Below are positions 41,166-52,727 of a DNA stretch of 64,000 nucleotides, piece by piece; position 1 is the stretch's first letter; every line of letters begins with the position of its first letter. The notes beneath the pieces were generated by a model. That model was not told the origin of the DNA. It searched no databases and saw only the letters and a program-made list of their open reading frames with translations. The stretch covers positions 19,768,701-19,832,700 of the forward strand of contig NC_053180.1 in assembly GCF_905163445.1 (NCBI RefSeq). The letters run 5' to 3'. Source of the stretch: Pararge aegeria (Eukaryota > Arthropoda > Insecta > Lepidoptera > Nymphalidae). Both the position numbers and the translations under genes were made by a program.

Positions 41166-41240
41166 ATGATGATGATGTTGATTCCTCAGCATTCTCAGCT
41201 ATTTTAGCACAAAAAAAGCCTGAAGAAAAATATTCGATTC

Positions 41241-41278
41241 GATCAAATGACTTTGACTAAGGTCAAAGTCATTTGATC
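41241..41278. repeat. Perfect 17-bp hairpin
   Basis: Arms 41241-41257 (GATCAAATGACTTTGAC) and 41262-41278 are exact reverse complements; the loop is TAAG. Confidence 0.95.
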
Positions 41279-41479
41279 TTTGGACAAAACTAACTTAAGT
41301 TACTTGACCGTTGGACAAAAACTAGGACAAAGTTTCAGTCATTAATTGTTCTTTGGACTGAACTTTTTTCTGAAAACAGACCCTTTTAACTCTCATAGAA
41401 ACAAAATTGTTAAATAAAAAAAAAATTGTTAAACAGACAGACATGAAGTATCAAATGTTATCATACAAGGAACATCAAA

Positions 41480-41645
41480 AGAATCCCGGCTAAGTTTAGA
41501 CCAGGGCGTGTTTGGAACCCTCGTAGCTTTAGATTTAAGTTGGCGAACGAAGTTATCACCATCCCCTTACAATTATGTGAACAAATATGTATGAACGCTT
41601 CATAAGTGCCTGTGACTAGGCCTACATGAATAAAGAAATTTTAAA
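41480..41645 (+). mobile_element. LINE tail, TTTGAC family
   Basis: CCCGGCTAAGTTTAGACCAG, TTTGGAACCCTCGTAGCTTT, GTGCCTGTGACTAGGCCTAC. Confidence 0.7.
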
Positions 41646-41649
41646 TTTG

Positions 41650-41835
41650 AATACGTGACGAACCAAGCATATGGCCCACTCGGTGGGAAGTGGAAATCCA
41701 TTGCCTATATACAGACTGACACTTCGCAGGGACACTTCGCAGAACACGTGTCACGAAGTGTCATGCGTCCACCAATCAGAGGCGGAGGAGTTAAGCCTTA
41801 TCTGCCTGTAATTAAGAACCAGGAAACCCTATCGT
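41650..41835 (+). repeat. Dispersed repeat K
   Basis: ACGAACCAAGCATATGGCCC and TTATCTGCCTGTAATTAAGA. It contains a repeated GACACTTCGCAG unit (41719-41747) and its inverse CGAAGTGTC (41754-41762). Confidence 0.65.
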
Positions 41836-41929
41836 CAAAAAGTTGATTTTACAGGTAGAATACCAATGTATAACTGTGTTTTAAGTAACTGTGCCGTCAA
41901 GGATATATTATCGTGGATATGACATAGAT

Positions 41930-42200
41930 CTGACGGCCGAATGGCGCAGTGGGCAGCGACCCTGCTTTCTGAGTCCAAGGTCGTGGGTTCGATTCCCACA
42001 ACTGGAAAATGTTTGTGTGATGAACATGAATGTTTTTCAGTGTCTGGGTGTTTATCTGTATATTATAAGTATTTATGTGTATTATATTCATAAAAAAAAA
42101 AACATCCGCTATCTTAGTACCCATAACACAAGCTACGCTTACTTTGGGGCTAGATGGCGATGTGTGTATTGTCGTAGTATATTTATTTATTTAGATAGGA
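41930..42200 (+). mobile_element. SINE-A, full length
   Basis: TGACGGCCGAATGGCGCAGT to GTGTATTGTCGTAGTATATT TATTTATTTA. It looks young: both promoter boxes are consensus-like. Confidence 0.9.
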
Positions 42201-42279
42201 GTATTAACGAATCAACGAAAGATCTAACTTTAGAGTAATAATTTTAGAGTTTTATTAGAGTTTTTTTTAGAGTAATAAT

Positions 42280-42367
42280 CGATATACCAAGCAGATGGCC
42301 CCCTGATGTTAAGCGAAAAACCACCATCTATAAACAGAGTAAAGCTTAGCAGGGCATGCAAGGAACA
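42280..42367 (+). repeat. Repeat K 5' fragment
   Basis: ACCAAGCAGATGGCCCCCTG and CTTAGCAGGGCATGCAAGGA, ending abruptly where SINE-D begins. Confidence 0.6.
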
Positions 42368-42548
42368 CGACTAAGACACCGGGAGGTATCTTTGCATTGT
42401 ACAAGTCCATGTAGGACTGCGGTGCGTCGATAATGCAGTCGTATTTATTTCAAAATACCCACCATCTCAATGTCATGAACATAAATATCTGGCAAATATG
42501 AATTTATAGTTATAAGTTCAATTATTTACCCACTTTATAAATTTACAC
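42368..42548 (+). mobile_element. SINE-D
   Basis: GACTAAGACACCGGGAGGTA TCTTTGCATTG, ATAATGCAGTCGTATTTATT, then ATCTGGCAAATATGAATTTA. Confidence 0.65.
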
Positions 42549-43071
42549 TTTAAATCCCTATGAGAGAAGCATTAATAGGTTGGGGAAGATGATCATGAAT
42601 TTACAAACTGGAAGACGTAATGTTCTAGTTTGTTAATTCATGGCTCCTCCGAATCGTAGTCTAAGAGCTAATGGTTATAGCATTAACTGAAGTGAGACGT
42701 GGCGTCGGAGAGCGGGCTGTTGCAGTGGCCTAATTTGTAAATCGTGTAATATCAATCTCTTCCTAGGGTTGTCAAATTTTTGAAACAAAATCATGGTAGT
42801 TATTTGTCAATATAATATAGGTAGCTGTTGCTCGCTTCGCCCGCGTTTTTTACGGGTTTTTACAAATTATAGACCAAAAGAAACTCGTTCTCAGCGTCAC
42901 GATGCGATTATTTTTCAAAAAACAATGTAAACAATCACTAACGTAATAAACAAGTAACCAATTGTATGTTAATTAGATAATTATCAGTGCTATGTTCACC
43001 AGCCTTTTATTTAAAATGTCTAATCTATTTTTAGCTTTTTGATTTTGAAGGAAACAAGTGATAAATTACTA
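42549..43071. other. Mostly unassigned
   Basis: A G/F-like head scrap at 42820-42855 (TAGCTGTTGCTCGCTTCGCC CGCG); the rest not recognised. Confidence 0.35.
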
Positions 43072-43360
43072 AGACACCGACAAAGATAGCATCCATCAGC
43101 CTCCATCTTTGCATCGTTCGAGTGCATGTAGGACTGAAGTGTATCGAAAATGCACAGAATAAATGCACCGTGTATCAAATATAATTTTAACTTATATATA
43201 TAAGTTTCTTGGATACGATTTATTAATTAAATATTAATTACAAGCGTATTTGTAAAAATCCTAATCAATTTAATAAAATATCTGGCCAATATGAATTTAT
43301 AGTTAAAAAAAGCTTAATTATTTAGCCACTTTTTAAAATTACTGTAACACAAGTAACTTA
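43072..43360 (+). mobile_element. SINE-D
   Basis: ACTAAGACACCG, TTTGCATCGTTCGAGTGCAT GTAGGACTGAAG and ATCTGGCCAATATGAATTTA. Confidence 0.6.
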
Positions 43361-43499
43361 ATTTTGAGGAGTTGTTCTAGCTAACTGTTTATTACAACGA
43401 AGACCATTGCCAGGTATTTACAAGATTATTGAGACCAACTTTAACTATCCACCGTTTGTATAAAAAAAGAACAGTCAAATATAGCAATAGCGAGCAATT

Positions 43500-43815
43500 T
43501 TTGACACTCTCAACAAAAAAAACTATTATAGTGTAAAAGAATACCTTAGTGACAGTGATACCTACTTAGCTAACTTTTCTAACTGTATAACAACATTTGT
43601 AATTGTATTATTTGCCTAATTAAATTCAAATTACATTATAACTTATTTCGGATTATTGTATTTCTATTCTTTAAATTGTAATGTAATTTATGTTTTATTT
43701 TTATAAACATTTGCACACTGTCTGTGACTGTCGATTGTGAAGGGTATGTTTAATAAAATGTGTACTCGTTATGTACCCACAATTTGGCAAATAAATAATA
43801 AGAATAATTATTATT
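43500..43815 (+). mobile_element. Jockey-type LINE 3' end with (ATT)n tail
   Basis: It encodes KKNYYSVKEYLSDSDTYLAN and a stop, preceding a 3' UTR ending AATAAATAATAAGAATAATT ATTATTATTC. Confidence 0.7.
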
Positions 43816-43819
43816 ATTC

Positions 43820-44224
43820 AGTCAGCGGAACATTTGCCTTAAAGCAGAAACGTTTAGCTTGTACGGTCAAAAAATAAAACAGAAGTTTTTTTGTTTACTT
43901 TTGTTGGCAACCCTCAGTAATGTAAGTCAAAGTTCACGGAAAGTGACGACAAGTAACTAAGTCATATAATATCCCAATATTGTACTCCAGACCGGGTACA
44001 ATCCAACAATATAAGTCCAGAAACTCTCTTAATAAATTACTAGGACCTATGTTAGTAGAGAGAACTCGTCACGCGATTCTGTTTAGAGCACTTATCTCGG
44101 TAAGTGCAAAATGTTGAGGTCGTGCCTTATCTCAATACTCGATGATTTGCTATCTATACTGCTAAAAGCTTCTAAGATAAAAACCCAATTAAATAACATT
44201 ATTATTTGTTTGTGTAGAGTGCAC
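43820..44224. other. Unassigned stretch
   Basis: Nothing recognised. Confidence 0.3.
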
Positions 44225-44227
44225 ATC

Positions 44228-44400
44228 GACCCCCCTGGCGCAGTGGTGCGGGCGGTACCTCCCATTTACAAACTTTATAATTTCAAATTTTTTTTTTTTG
44301 GTCTAATCTACTTCACCCGTCTATAGTTACTATTCTATCGAAAAAGACGTACCGCCAAGCGATTTAATGTTCTGACATGGTACCTCATAGAAATCGATGA
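44228..44400 (+). mobile_element. SINE-C-like copy, degraded
   Basis: CGACCCCCCTGGCGCAGTGG head and GACGTACCGCCAAGCGATTT. Confidence 0.55.
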
Positions 44401-44694
44401 AGTATTCAAGTTTTATTGTAATACAGGTTTTTACCTAAATCAGGGACAGTAGATTTTAAATTGCACCGTTACATACATTTATTATGTACACACCAATATA
44501 ATTTGTGAGGTACGCATTTGTTTGTATAAATATTAAAATAATTACTTTACATTATAAAAACTCTATGTACCTACATTCTTGTGAATAATCTATTTTTTTT
44601 TAATTGCCATACCGCCGTTAGCCACTCACAAAAAAGGAATTTGTTAATTAAATAAAGGATACAAAATAGAGTAAGAAGTGGTGAGCTTTTCGGT

Positions 44695-44825
44695 GACAGA
44701 GATCTTCCGGAGAAGTCATACCGCCATGTATATTCCTGCCGCTAAGCAGTATTGCAGTCGGAAGGGTTCGGCTGCCGGTGTAGTTACCAGCATGTGAGAT
44801 TTAACACCTTCGCCTCAAGTTACAT
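44695..44825 (-). repeat. Repeat K fragment
   Basis: CTGCCGCTAAGCAGTATTGC and CGGTGTAGTTACCAGCATGT, the reverse of the K 3' part. Confidence 0.5.
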
Positions 44826-45580
44826 AGAGGACGCGTTCCTAGCATGCCTCTACTATAAAAATGAAAATAAGGTTTGGCCTCGACTAAATAAACCCAATCC
44901 TATTAATATAATCACAGAAACTAAACAAATATCAAGTGTAAATGTTACTTAGTTAATTTAAAAACCTTAAAGCATTAACATATTTTAATAATAGCAACAA
45001 TACAAAAGTGTGTTTTAATTAGCGCGGAGCACTCCGAACACAATAGAAAACAAAGCGACACGACAATTTTAATAGTTGTCGCAGCATTTTACATTAAATA
45101 GTACAAGTTTTTTGCTATTCAATGTCAGAAAGTATTTAAAATATAATTTATTTAACGTTTGAGAAATGCTACCAAGAAACTTTTAACATTTTTTATTCAT
45201 ATTTCAGAATGCTACTGCAATTTTTACACTATAATTAGGAATTCTGAAGTAGTTTCGTCTGGAGAATTAATTTACCCGTACTCTTAAAAAGATAGTGCGC
45301 AAAATTGCGACCCTCTCGCCGTGGACTTATTTAAACGTTAAAATTTAATAAGCGCCAAAGAATCTCTGGAACCTTCAGAATGGGAACTCAAGGTTGTTGA
45401 AATGATTCAATTATCCACACAGACTGCGGATCAAGTTATTTAAATGAAAACTGACTTCTAATTGTAATAAATATAGTTAGTGCAATATATGCTAATACCT
45501 GCATTGCATACCAATAAATAAAACATAAAACGTAAACTACAACAACGAAAGTTACATTTAGCAGCTGGCCCAAAGCTTGG
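44826..45580. other. Unassigned stretch
   Basis: AT-rich, nothing recognised. Confidence 0.35.
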
Positions 45581-45584
45581 TGTT

Positions 45585-45775
45585 AAAGTCAAAGTCAAAA
45601 TATCTTTATTCAAGTAGGCCATAGATGGCACTTATTACATTACGTACGCATCATAAGTGTTGATCATGAAGTTGATAACCATGATCGTAAACTTAAAATT
45701 AAAGCTACGAGGGTTCCAAATGCGCCCTGGTCTAAGACGAAGCCCAAATCAAACTTAGCTTGCTTAAACATTAAA
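45585..45775 (-). mobile_element. LINE tail, TTTGAC family
   Basis: AAAGTCAAAGTCAAAATATC TTTATTCAAGTAGGCC and TAAAGCTACGAGGGTTCCAA. Confidence 0.8.
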
Positions 45776-45804
45776 AGTCTGGTAATACAAAGAACCTTTC
45801 TACT

Positions 45805-46140
45805 AAGATGCTGGAATGACGAAGCCGTACCGGTAAATGCAGCGTAGATCGGTACACAACGAGGTGGACATCTACGGCATCAAGCTAGTCGCTGGGAGCC
45901 ACTGAAAATAAGCTGCCTGACGGATGGATGCCAGACGGTGGATTTCGGAACTCCCTACAAAAGACCTATGTCTAGCAGGTGACGTATATCTTAGCTGGTT
46001 TCAAAAACTAGTTACCAACGTGAATGAAAATGTCGTTTCTATATTTATTTTGAACCGAAGAAAAACGAATAAATAAAGACCTATGTCCAGCAGTGGACAT
46101 CAATTGATTGAATTGATGATGATAGTAAAAGTAGGAATAA
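45805..46140 (+). mobile_element. RTE-type LINE tail with a duplicated end block
   Basis: CGGTAAATGCAGCGTAGATC and GGAACTCCCTACAAAAGACC TATGTCTAGCAGG, then 90 nt of other sequence. A second AAAGACCTATGTCCAGCAGT and ATTGATGATGAT end the block. Confidence 0.7.
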
Positions 46141-46144
46141 TGAA

Positions 46145-46774
46145 TTACGAGTAGTTAAATATGGTATGCGTCCTAACCGAAGTTTGGTAAAGGAAATTGG
46201 CAAGTATTGTGATTATGCGTCTTAATTGGTCACTAAAGGGATATGGAAACTATTAGGGTCCGATATATGAGAAAGATTCTATGAAGATTTTTGGAGATGG
46301 TTGACAAAACTACTCAGTGGATATAACCTATAGCATCGGTAAGCTAATAACTATAAGTATGACTTGTGTTACGATATTATAGTCAGATTAGTAATTTATT
46401 GTAAAAATATTAATTGAATATCGGCTTGTTACGACGTTTTATTCTTTCAGTCTGAGATTGTCAAAGGAATTTAAATTTTGTTATAAATACAGTTCCTTAG
46501 GCACAATTATGAAAGAATGACTCTTATTTAATATTGCGAGTCCATTTTTCTTCAATACATTTATCTGTAGGGTTCGCGTAATTTACTTAATTATATTCTC
46601 TCTTTTTATAGCGTTATTATTATTTGAAACAAGAAGAAATTTTCTTTACAATATAAAAATTGGTTGGTAAAATTGGTTTAAAAAATTACTTAAGATTTGA
46701 GATACAATGGAATTACTTTGACCACGAACTGTTGTTTCAGATTTGAGTAAGGTATTATTATTATTATCTCTGTA
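46145..46774. other. Unassigned AT-rich stretch
   Basis: Nothing recognised. Confidence 0.35.
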
Positions 46775-46779
46775 CTCAA

Positions 46780-47155
46780 AATTGTAGACGAGTACATATA
46801 CCTAGGACACACGATCCAGCTAAGTAGGTCCAATTTCGAGAAAGAGGTGAAACGCCGAATCCAATTCAGATGGGCAGCGTTCGGGAAACTTCGCGACATC
46901 GCGAAACTGAAGTGGCAATGGGCAGGGCACATAGCTCGGAGAACCGATGGCCGTTGGGGTCCCAAGGTGTCGGAATGTCAAACCCCGAACCGGTAAACGC
47001 AGCGTTGGTCGACCCCCAACCAAGCGAACAGATGACATCAAAGGAGTCGCGGGGAGCCGCTGGAAACAAGCGGCCCAGAATCGTGGAGTTTGGAACGCCC
47101 TAAAAAGGAGTGGTCGTCATTCGATTAAACGACGATGATGATGACGAATTATGTT
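46780..47155 (+). pseudogene. RTE-type LINE, 3' coding end with internal deletion
   Basis: It reads VDEYIYLGHTIQLSRSNFEK, EVKRRIQFRWAAFGKLRDI, then directly AKLKWQWAGHIARRTDGRWG. In intact members these two blocks are separated by roughly 80 residues (family knowledge). In-frame stops and shifts follow (CQTPNR*). The end is a GATGATGATGATGACG tail. Confidence 0.82.
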
Positions 47156-47274
47156 ATCGTATTAGCTACATGCTAATTGACGACTCAAATGACCTTTTAT
47201 CATTATCTGGGTAAAACCGAATATCATATCAATTTTTATTTAAATTACTATGTTATTTTAGCGGAATTATCGGG

Positions 47275-47475
47275 TTCAAGCAATTAAACATAACTTGATT
47301 GAACAGTAAAGGAAAACATCGCAAAAGAACCTGCACGCCTGAGAACTCTAGATAATGGTCTCAAAGGCGTGTGAAGTAGGTATACCAATCCGCACATGGC
47401 CAACCTGTTGGACAACGGCTTAAACACTTCTCATTCTGACAGGAGACCCTGGGTTGGTGAATGATAATGAGATGC
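47275..47475 (+). mobile_element. SINE-B 3' part
   Basis: AACAGTAAAGGAAAACATCG, GCGTGTGAAGTAGG, TGACAGGAGACCCTGGGTTG. Confidence 0.7.
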
Positions 47476-47559
47476 TGCGTCCATCAACTGACCTTTTGTC
47501 ATTGGCTGGGTAAACCCAAATATAATAATTTATATTTTTATATAGAATTATCGATATTG

Positions 47560-47627
47560 AAGCGGTGGGTAGGACTTCGACTTCACTTTCGGGGGGCCGA
47601 GTTCGAATCCCAGCACGAACCTCTTTG
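47560..47627 (+). mobile_element. SINE-B head of an interrupted copy
   Basis: GCGGTGGGTAGGACTTCGAC TTCACTTTCGGGGGGCC and GAGTTCGAATCCCAGCACG. Confidence 0.85.
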
Positions 47628-47884
47628 ACGGCCGATTGGCGCAGTTTGCAGCGACCCTGCTTTCTGAGCCCAAGGCCGTGGGTTCGATTCCCACTGCTGA
47701 AAAAGGTTTGTATGATGAGCATGAATGTTTTTTAGTGTCTGGGTGTTTATATATTTTTTCTCAGTATTTATGTATATAATTCATAAAAATATTCATCAGG
47801 CATCTAAGTACCATCTCACACATAGCACAAGCTTACTTTGGGGCTAGATGGCGATGTGTGTATTGTCGTAGTATATATATATAG
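47628..47884 (+). mobile_element. SINE-A inserted in SINE-B
   Basis: TGACGGCCGATTGGCGCAGT to GATGGCGATGTGTGTATTGT CGTAGTATATATATATA. Confidence 0.88.
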
Positions 47885-48060
47885 CATCGTGAGGATACCT
47901 GCATGCCAGAGATTTCTCCATAATGTTCTCAAATGTTTGTGATGTCCATCTATTCGCACTGGGCCAGCGTGGTGGACTACGGCCTTAACACCTTCTCATT
48001 GTGGGAGGAGACCCGTGCCCTGTCACGGACCGGTAATGGGTTGACATGATGATGATTATA
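47885..48060 (+). mobile_element. SINE-B body of the interrupted copy
   Basis: GCATCGTGAGGATACCTGCA, GGCCAGCGTGGTGGACTACG and GGTAATGGGTTGACATGATG. About 85 nt of the SINE-B between CACCTCT and CATCGTG are missing at the insertion site. Confidence 0.85.
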
Positions 48061-48064
48061 TGTT

Positions 48065-48850
48065 TTTATATCCAAACCAAAATGGAATAAAATAACAAAA
48101 ATCTTATTTTTAGGGGTCCTTTAAAAAAATGGTCAAAACGAACCCTTATCGTGCAATTTTTGCCGCCGGTCACAACCCTATATATTATGAGGTATATATT
48201 AATGCTATTGAGTGGAAATTAAGAACGGTTATAAATTATACTTGTTAAAATTAATTGCAAATATAACAAACTTATTTTTATTACAAAAAGGGAAAAGTTA
48301 TTAGGATAATAAATTTTAAAGAAAAAAAATTGCGATTTAATTTTTCAAAAATATGATCTTAACTTAATTTTTTTATAATTAGTTATTTTTCATAAAATAA
48401 CATGTTTTATAAACAACACACAATAGTACCTTTTGATTACAGTTTACTAAAGCCATAATGAAAATTCTTGGACAGATAATTGAATCTATTATACTTTGTT
48501 AATTGGATGAACAATGAAAAATGTTTGAACAATCATTATTCATACCATAGATGTATCTTATCTAACCCTTTTGTATAGCTTCATTAAAGCTTGAAAAATA
48601 ACCGTCGATAATAATTATCAAAGGCATCCCGGAGAGATGAGGTCCTTTCCATCATAGTAAACCCCCAATGGCTGGAACTTTCGAACTTTGAAATTATTGA
48701 GAGGCACGACAAAGATTTCATTTCGTTTATTATTCAAGAGTACTCCAAATTAATGACTGGTTTTAATTATGTTTGCTGACGACTTTTTTCATCATATAAT
48801 TAGTAAATTATAGAAAACAGGTCCTACATCCTAAATTATATTTGTTCAAA
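48065..48850. other. Unassigned AT-rich stretch
   Basis: Nothing recognised. Confidence 0.35.
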
Positions 48851-48854
48851 ATTC

Positions 48855-49215
48855 TAAATTCATTTATTTCAAGTATAAGATGGATGGAGATATAAGGCTC
48901 AGTTTATAAGCACTCTTGAAACGTCAAGTCGGTGAGTTTGTAGTGACTCTACCAACGGTTCGGAAGGCAGATTCCACCGAGAAGAGCCGGCAAGAAACTC
49001 AGCAGATTGCCCTTTTTCAACATCAGTTTACAATCGTTTAAATTTTCTATCTTATGAGAGATGAGAGCGGAGCCTGTTTCCAAAGAGCCTTGTTATTAAT
49101 AAATTCATCAATCGAATAGTAACCACGATTTATTAAATGTCTTTTAACACATTGTTTAAACATATGTATTGGCAGGTTTAAAATTACCTTGGGAATCATA
49201 TTATAAAATAAACTC
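48855..49215 (-). mobile_element. Jockey-type LINE, 3' end
   Basis: The minus strand encodes KVILNLPIHMFKQCVKRHLI NRGYYSIDEF. The UTR has ACGGTTCGGAAGGCAGATTC. It is homologous to 6200-6595. Confidence 0.78.
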
Positions 49216-49330
49216 AATCCCTCAAATTACTTCTGCACCTTACGCAAACGTTATACAGATGTCACTCACTTATGTCCATTGTTAAGTAAGACTTTTCGAT
49301 TATAAAGAGTATTTGTTTATGTAAAAAATT

Positions 49331-49825
49331 GGTTGCCTGTAAAGTCGGTATACGGGCGAAAGTTTTACGTGACAACGACTTTGAGTGGTAAAATAATTTT
49401 AATGTGAATATTCATTCGTATAGTAGGAAGAAGGATGAAATAATAGTAACAATTTAAAACATTTATTTATACAAAGAATTATATTTAAAACATTAATTTA
49501 TACAAAGAATCTCGCACTGAATTTCATATTAACAAAATTTTATTTTTACCTTTACACATACATACGTATTTATATACAAATATACATACAATAACTTGCA
49601 ATACATTTGCGTACAATGAAACAGCGTTTACTACAAAGGGACGCGTGCCTTTCACTTTTTATGTCTGTCTCTCTCGCTCTTAGGCGGGCTAACCATGCCC
49701 GAGTGGAAGGGACGCGTGCCTCTCACTCGCTCTCATTGTGAGCGCATAACGTGAGCGGAGCGTAACGCAGTTTCTTGAAGTATCACCCGGCAAACCAATT
49801 TATAAGACGTTGTCACGTCAAAAGT
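49331..49825 (+). mobile_element. MITE-like element J, copy 2
   Basis: GGTTGCCTGTAAAGTCGG start and TTTTACGTGACAACG, mirrored at the other end by GACGTTGTCACGTCAAAAG. GC-rich interior with GGGACGCGTGCCT twice. A 24-nt unit (AAAACATTNATTTATACAAA GAAT) is duplicated at about 49456-49511. Confidence 0.65.
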
Positions 49826-49829
49826 TTGT

Positions 49830-50960
49830 AAAAAAAATGTGTAAAAAGAATCCTATCGATGGTATTAATAAACTTAAAAACTATATTTAGAATTACAGCA
49901 TCACGAGTTATGATTTCCTTGTTCAATAAAGTTTAAAAAATCGATAAGTTTCCCAAACAACATAAATATCTAAATTTTTTTCCAATGATATCGAATAAGT
50001 CTATTTCGAATTGTCAAAAAATGCAACATTTTTTTTCTTAACAGCTGTCTTTTTTTTTCGTGAGCTTTTATGTTTAGTTTTTAATTATAACTTCAAACGA
50101 CGAACTGATCAAAAGCCGATATTGCTACCTTGGAATAGAAAATAATTCTCGAGTGAATCTATTTTTTATTTTAAAAATAGAAGGACCTAAGAAATTCTGA
50201 AACAGTACCTATTTCAACTGTAGGTACGAAATAAATCAACGTAATAAATCGAGGTAAATCATAATGGAGTCATTTTAAAATCTAGACACGTATTTTGAGC
50301 TAAGAAAGCAATCCTGCACGGGGTTAGAAAATGTTAAAAAGTTTCTACAAAAATACGAATGAACAAAATTTTTCCTTGGCCATCATAAATCATTCCGATG
50401 TAGCGTTGATTTAGGTGGCAATTTAGAATTACATAAATTATATCAAACTAACTGCGCCCCGCGGATTCACCCGCGATGAACAAGTATTTATTTTGCAATT
50501 ACATGAACTTTCTGGTTAATCGCGGGGAAACCGTGAGGCGTTGCTATAATTTCTGGTATAATTTATGTACTTCTAAATTACCATCAAAATCAACAAAGTC
50601 ATACAAATAAACAATCTGTTGCTTATTTAGCCAATTTAAGGGGCAATAGCGGATTATATTTGTTTTTTAATATTAATGTTATTTTGCAAATATTATTATT
50701 TTTCTATATGCATAAAATCATTTATTGGTAGTCTTATTTCGAGGAAATTTTAGGTCATCGACGTGAAATTCAGTTCTTCACAAATCGCTCGGGAACCACA
50801 TATTTTTCCGGAGTTAATCCAGGGTATAATACCTATATTTCCATTCCAAATTTCAATGAAGTATGTTTTACAGTTTGTTCATGGAAGAGTTTATTCATCC
50901 ATACGTCCTCACATACTTCCACGTTTATATTATTAATAGGATTAAGAAGTACATAAATTA
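49830..50960. other. Unassigned stretch
   Basis: AT-rich; nothing recognised. Confidence 0.35.
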
Positions 50961-50967
50961 TTAGTTA

Positions 50968-51405
50968 CTAGCTGTTGCCCGCGTTTTGTCTGCGTCTGAT
51001 TTTGTTTTTTCATGTCGCATTAAATTTAGTTGTAGTTCTATAAAAAATTAATGTATTCAGTATTGCTAAGCCTTAAATGAAGAGTTCTGTCCTCTATCTC
51101 CAACCACATTCAGATCTACACAAAGTTTAGGGAAAATTAAACGCATTATAACCTCTATAGTACAAAAATAATTATTTAAATCGTTTATAATTTGTAGGAG
51201 TTATGGTGTAAAATCGTCAAATAATTTCATCCCCAGGAACCGAGCTTAATGTCGGGATAAAAAGTATTCTATATTACTTCTGACACTTCCAAGAATATGT
51301 GTACAAAGTTTCATGAGGATCGGTTTACTAGTTTTTGCGTGAAGCGTAACAAACAAAGGTACATTCACATTTATAACATTAGTAGGGATAGGGATAGGGA
51401 TAACT
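50968..51405 (+). repeat. Dispersed repeat G, near full length
   Basis: ACTAGCTGTTGCCCGCG start, TCGGGATAAAAAGTATTCTA, TTTCATGAGGATCGGTTTAC, GCGTAACAAAC and a (GGGATA)n end at 51387-51402. Confidence 0.8.
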
Positions 51406-51414
51406 GGCACGTTT

Positions 51415-52005
51415 TAGCAAAAGATCATCGTGGGCGATTATAATAACTTTCAAACTGCATGGCTTAATTATTTGGTATAAAAGACAAGGTTTCTGTACTT
51501 GAAATATCAGAAGCCTAGGTAAGTATTTTGATAAGAAACAATTAAATACCTACTATAAAATCCTCTTTTTTTAGCTTCACCTGTATGTCTGTTGAGCTCA
51601 ATTTTGTCCTACTTTTTTTGTAGAGCCACTTAACTTAGTGAGTAAATGTGTATTTTTGTCTTTTATTCCATAGAGTTGGTTCTGTTTGAATTCAAAAGAT
51701 GATTCAAACACCTCTCACGGTTTTCTCAAAGTGAAAAATTTAAGAGGGATAACAAAAACTTTCCGCTGAACTCGAAATAATGAAACGAAACTTTTTGACT
51801 AGTTATAAAATAACCACGAACTCGGGTTGGGAGCTTCGCACTGTTTTATCCCGCCAGCCTACCTCGCCTACTTACCAGCTTGTTATTTTACTAAATACTC
51901 ACAGTTGTTTCATTTACGGTGTTATTCTGAAATTTACGGTGCTTTTTTCATTACTGAAGTGAATGATCGTTTAGGCCATGCATGGAGCAGCTTGGTGGTT
52001 TCTGT
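51415..52005. other. Unassigned stretch
   Basis: Two overlapping 60-70 codon frames (51780-52036) without a recognisable domain. Confidence 0.3.
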
Positions 52006-52011
52006 TTTTTT

Positions 52012-52312
52012 TAATCTCCTGCAAGTTAGCCCTTGACTGCAATCTCACGTGGTAATAAGTGATGATGCAGTCTAAGATGGTAGCGGGCTAACCTGTTAGG
52101 GAGTATCATAGTCATACCCTACTCGGTATCTACGCGACATCGCACCGGAACACTAAATCGTTTAGCGGCACGTCTTTGTTGGTAGGGTGGTAACTAGCCA
52201 AGGCCATAGCCTCCCACCAAAGACCAGACAGAATATGGAAATTATGAATTCCCAAATTGCCCCGCCGGGAATTGAACCCGGGACCTCCTGCTGAAATTCA
52301 CAGGTCTTCGTT
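52012..52312 (-). mobile_element. SINE-C, nearly full length
   Basis: CTGCAAGTTAGCCCTTGACT GCAATCTCAC to CCGCCGGGAATTGAACCCGG GACCTCC. Confidence 0.85.
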
Positions 52313-52410
52313 CTATGCTCTCTCTCTACGTGGGAGTCTGTGCCCGGCTGGGACTTTAATAGACTGAGGTGAATTTTGAAACGCGATCGTCGTGAACATT
52401 TTTATTTTAT

Positions 52411-52678
52411 TTGACGGCCGAGTGGCGCAGTGGGCAGCGACCCTGCTTTCTGAGCCAAGGCCGTGGGTTCGATTCCCACAACTGGACAATGTTTGTGTGA
52501 TGAACATGAATGTTTTTCAATGTCTGGGTGTTTATCTATATATATTATAAGTATTTAGGTATATTATTCATATCATTATTCAGCAGTCATCTTAGTACCC
52601 ATAACACAAGCTATGCTTACTTTGGGGCTAGATGGCGATGTGTGTATTGTCGTAGTATATTTATTTATTTATTTATTA
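52411..52678 (+). mobile_element. SINE-A, full length
   Basis: TGACGGCCGAGTGGCGCAGT to GTAGTATATTTATTTATTTA TTTATT. Confidence 0.88.
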
Positions 52679-52727
52679 TTGTCACTGGAAAAAATATATC
52701 AGCATAGTGTTCATATCCTGATACCTG

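Noticed and set aside
41930..42010. tRNA gene candidate
   Set aside because: The boxes belong to SINE-A, which has 11 copies with the same 3' body.
51387..51402. Telomere-like GGGATA repeats
   Set aside because: Only about three units, and they sit at the end of repeat G, which has the same end at 5305.
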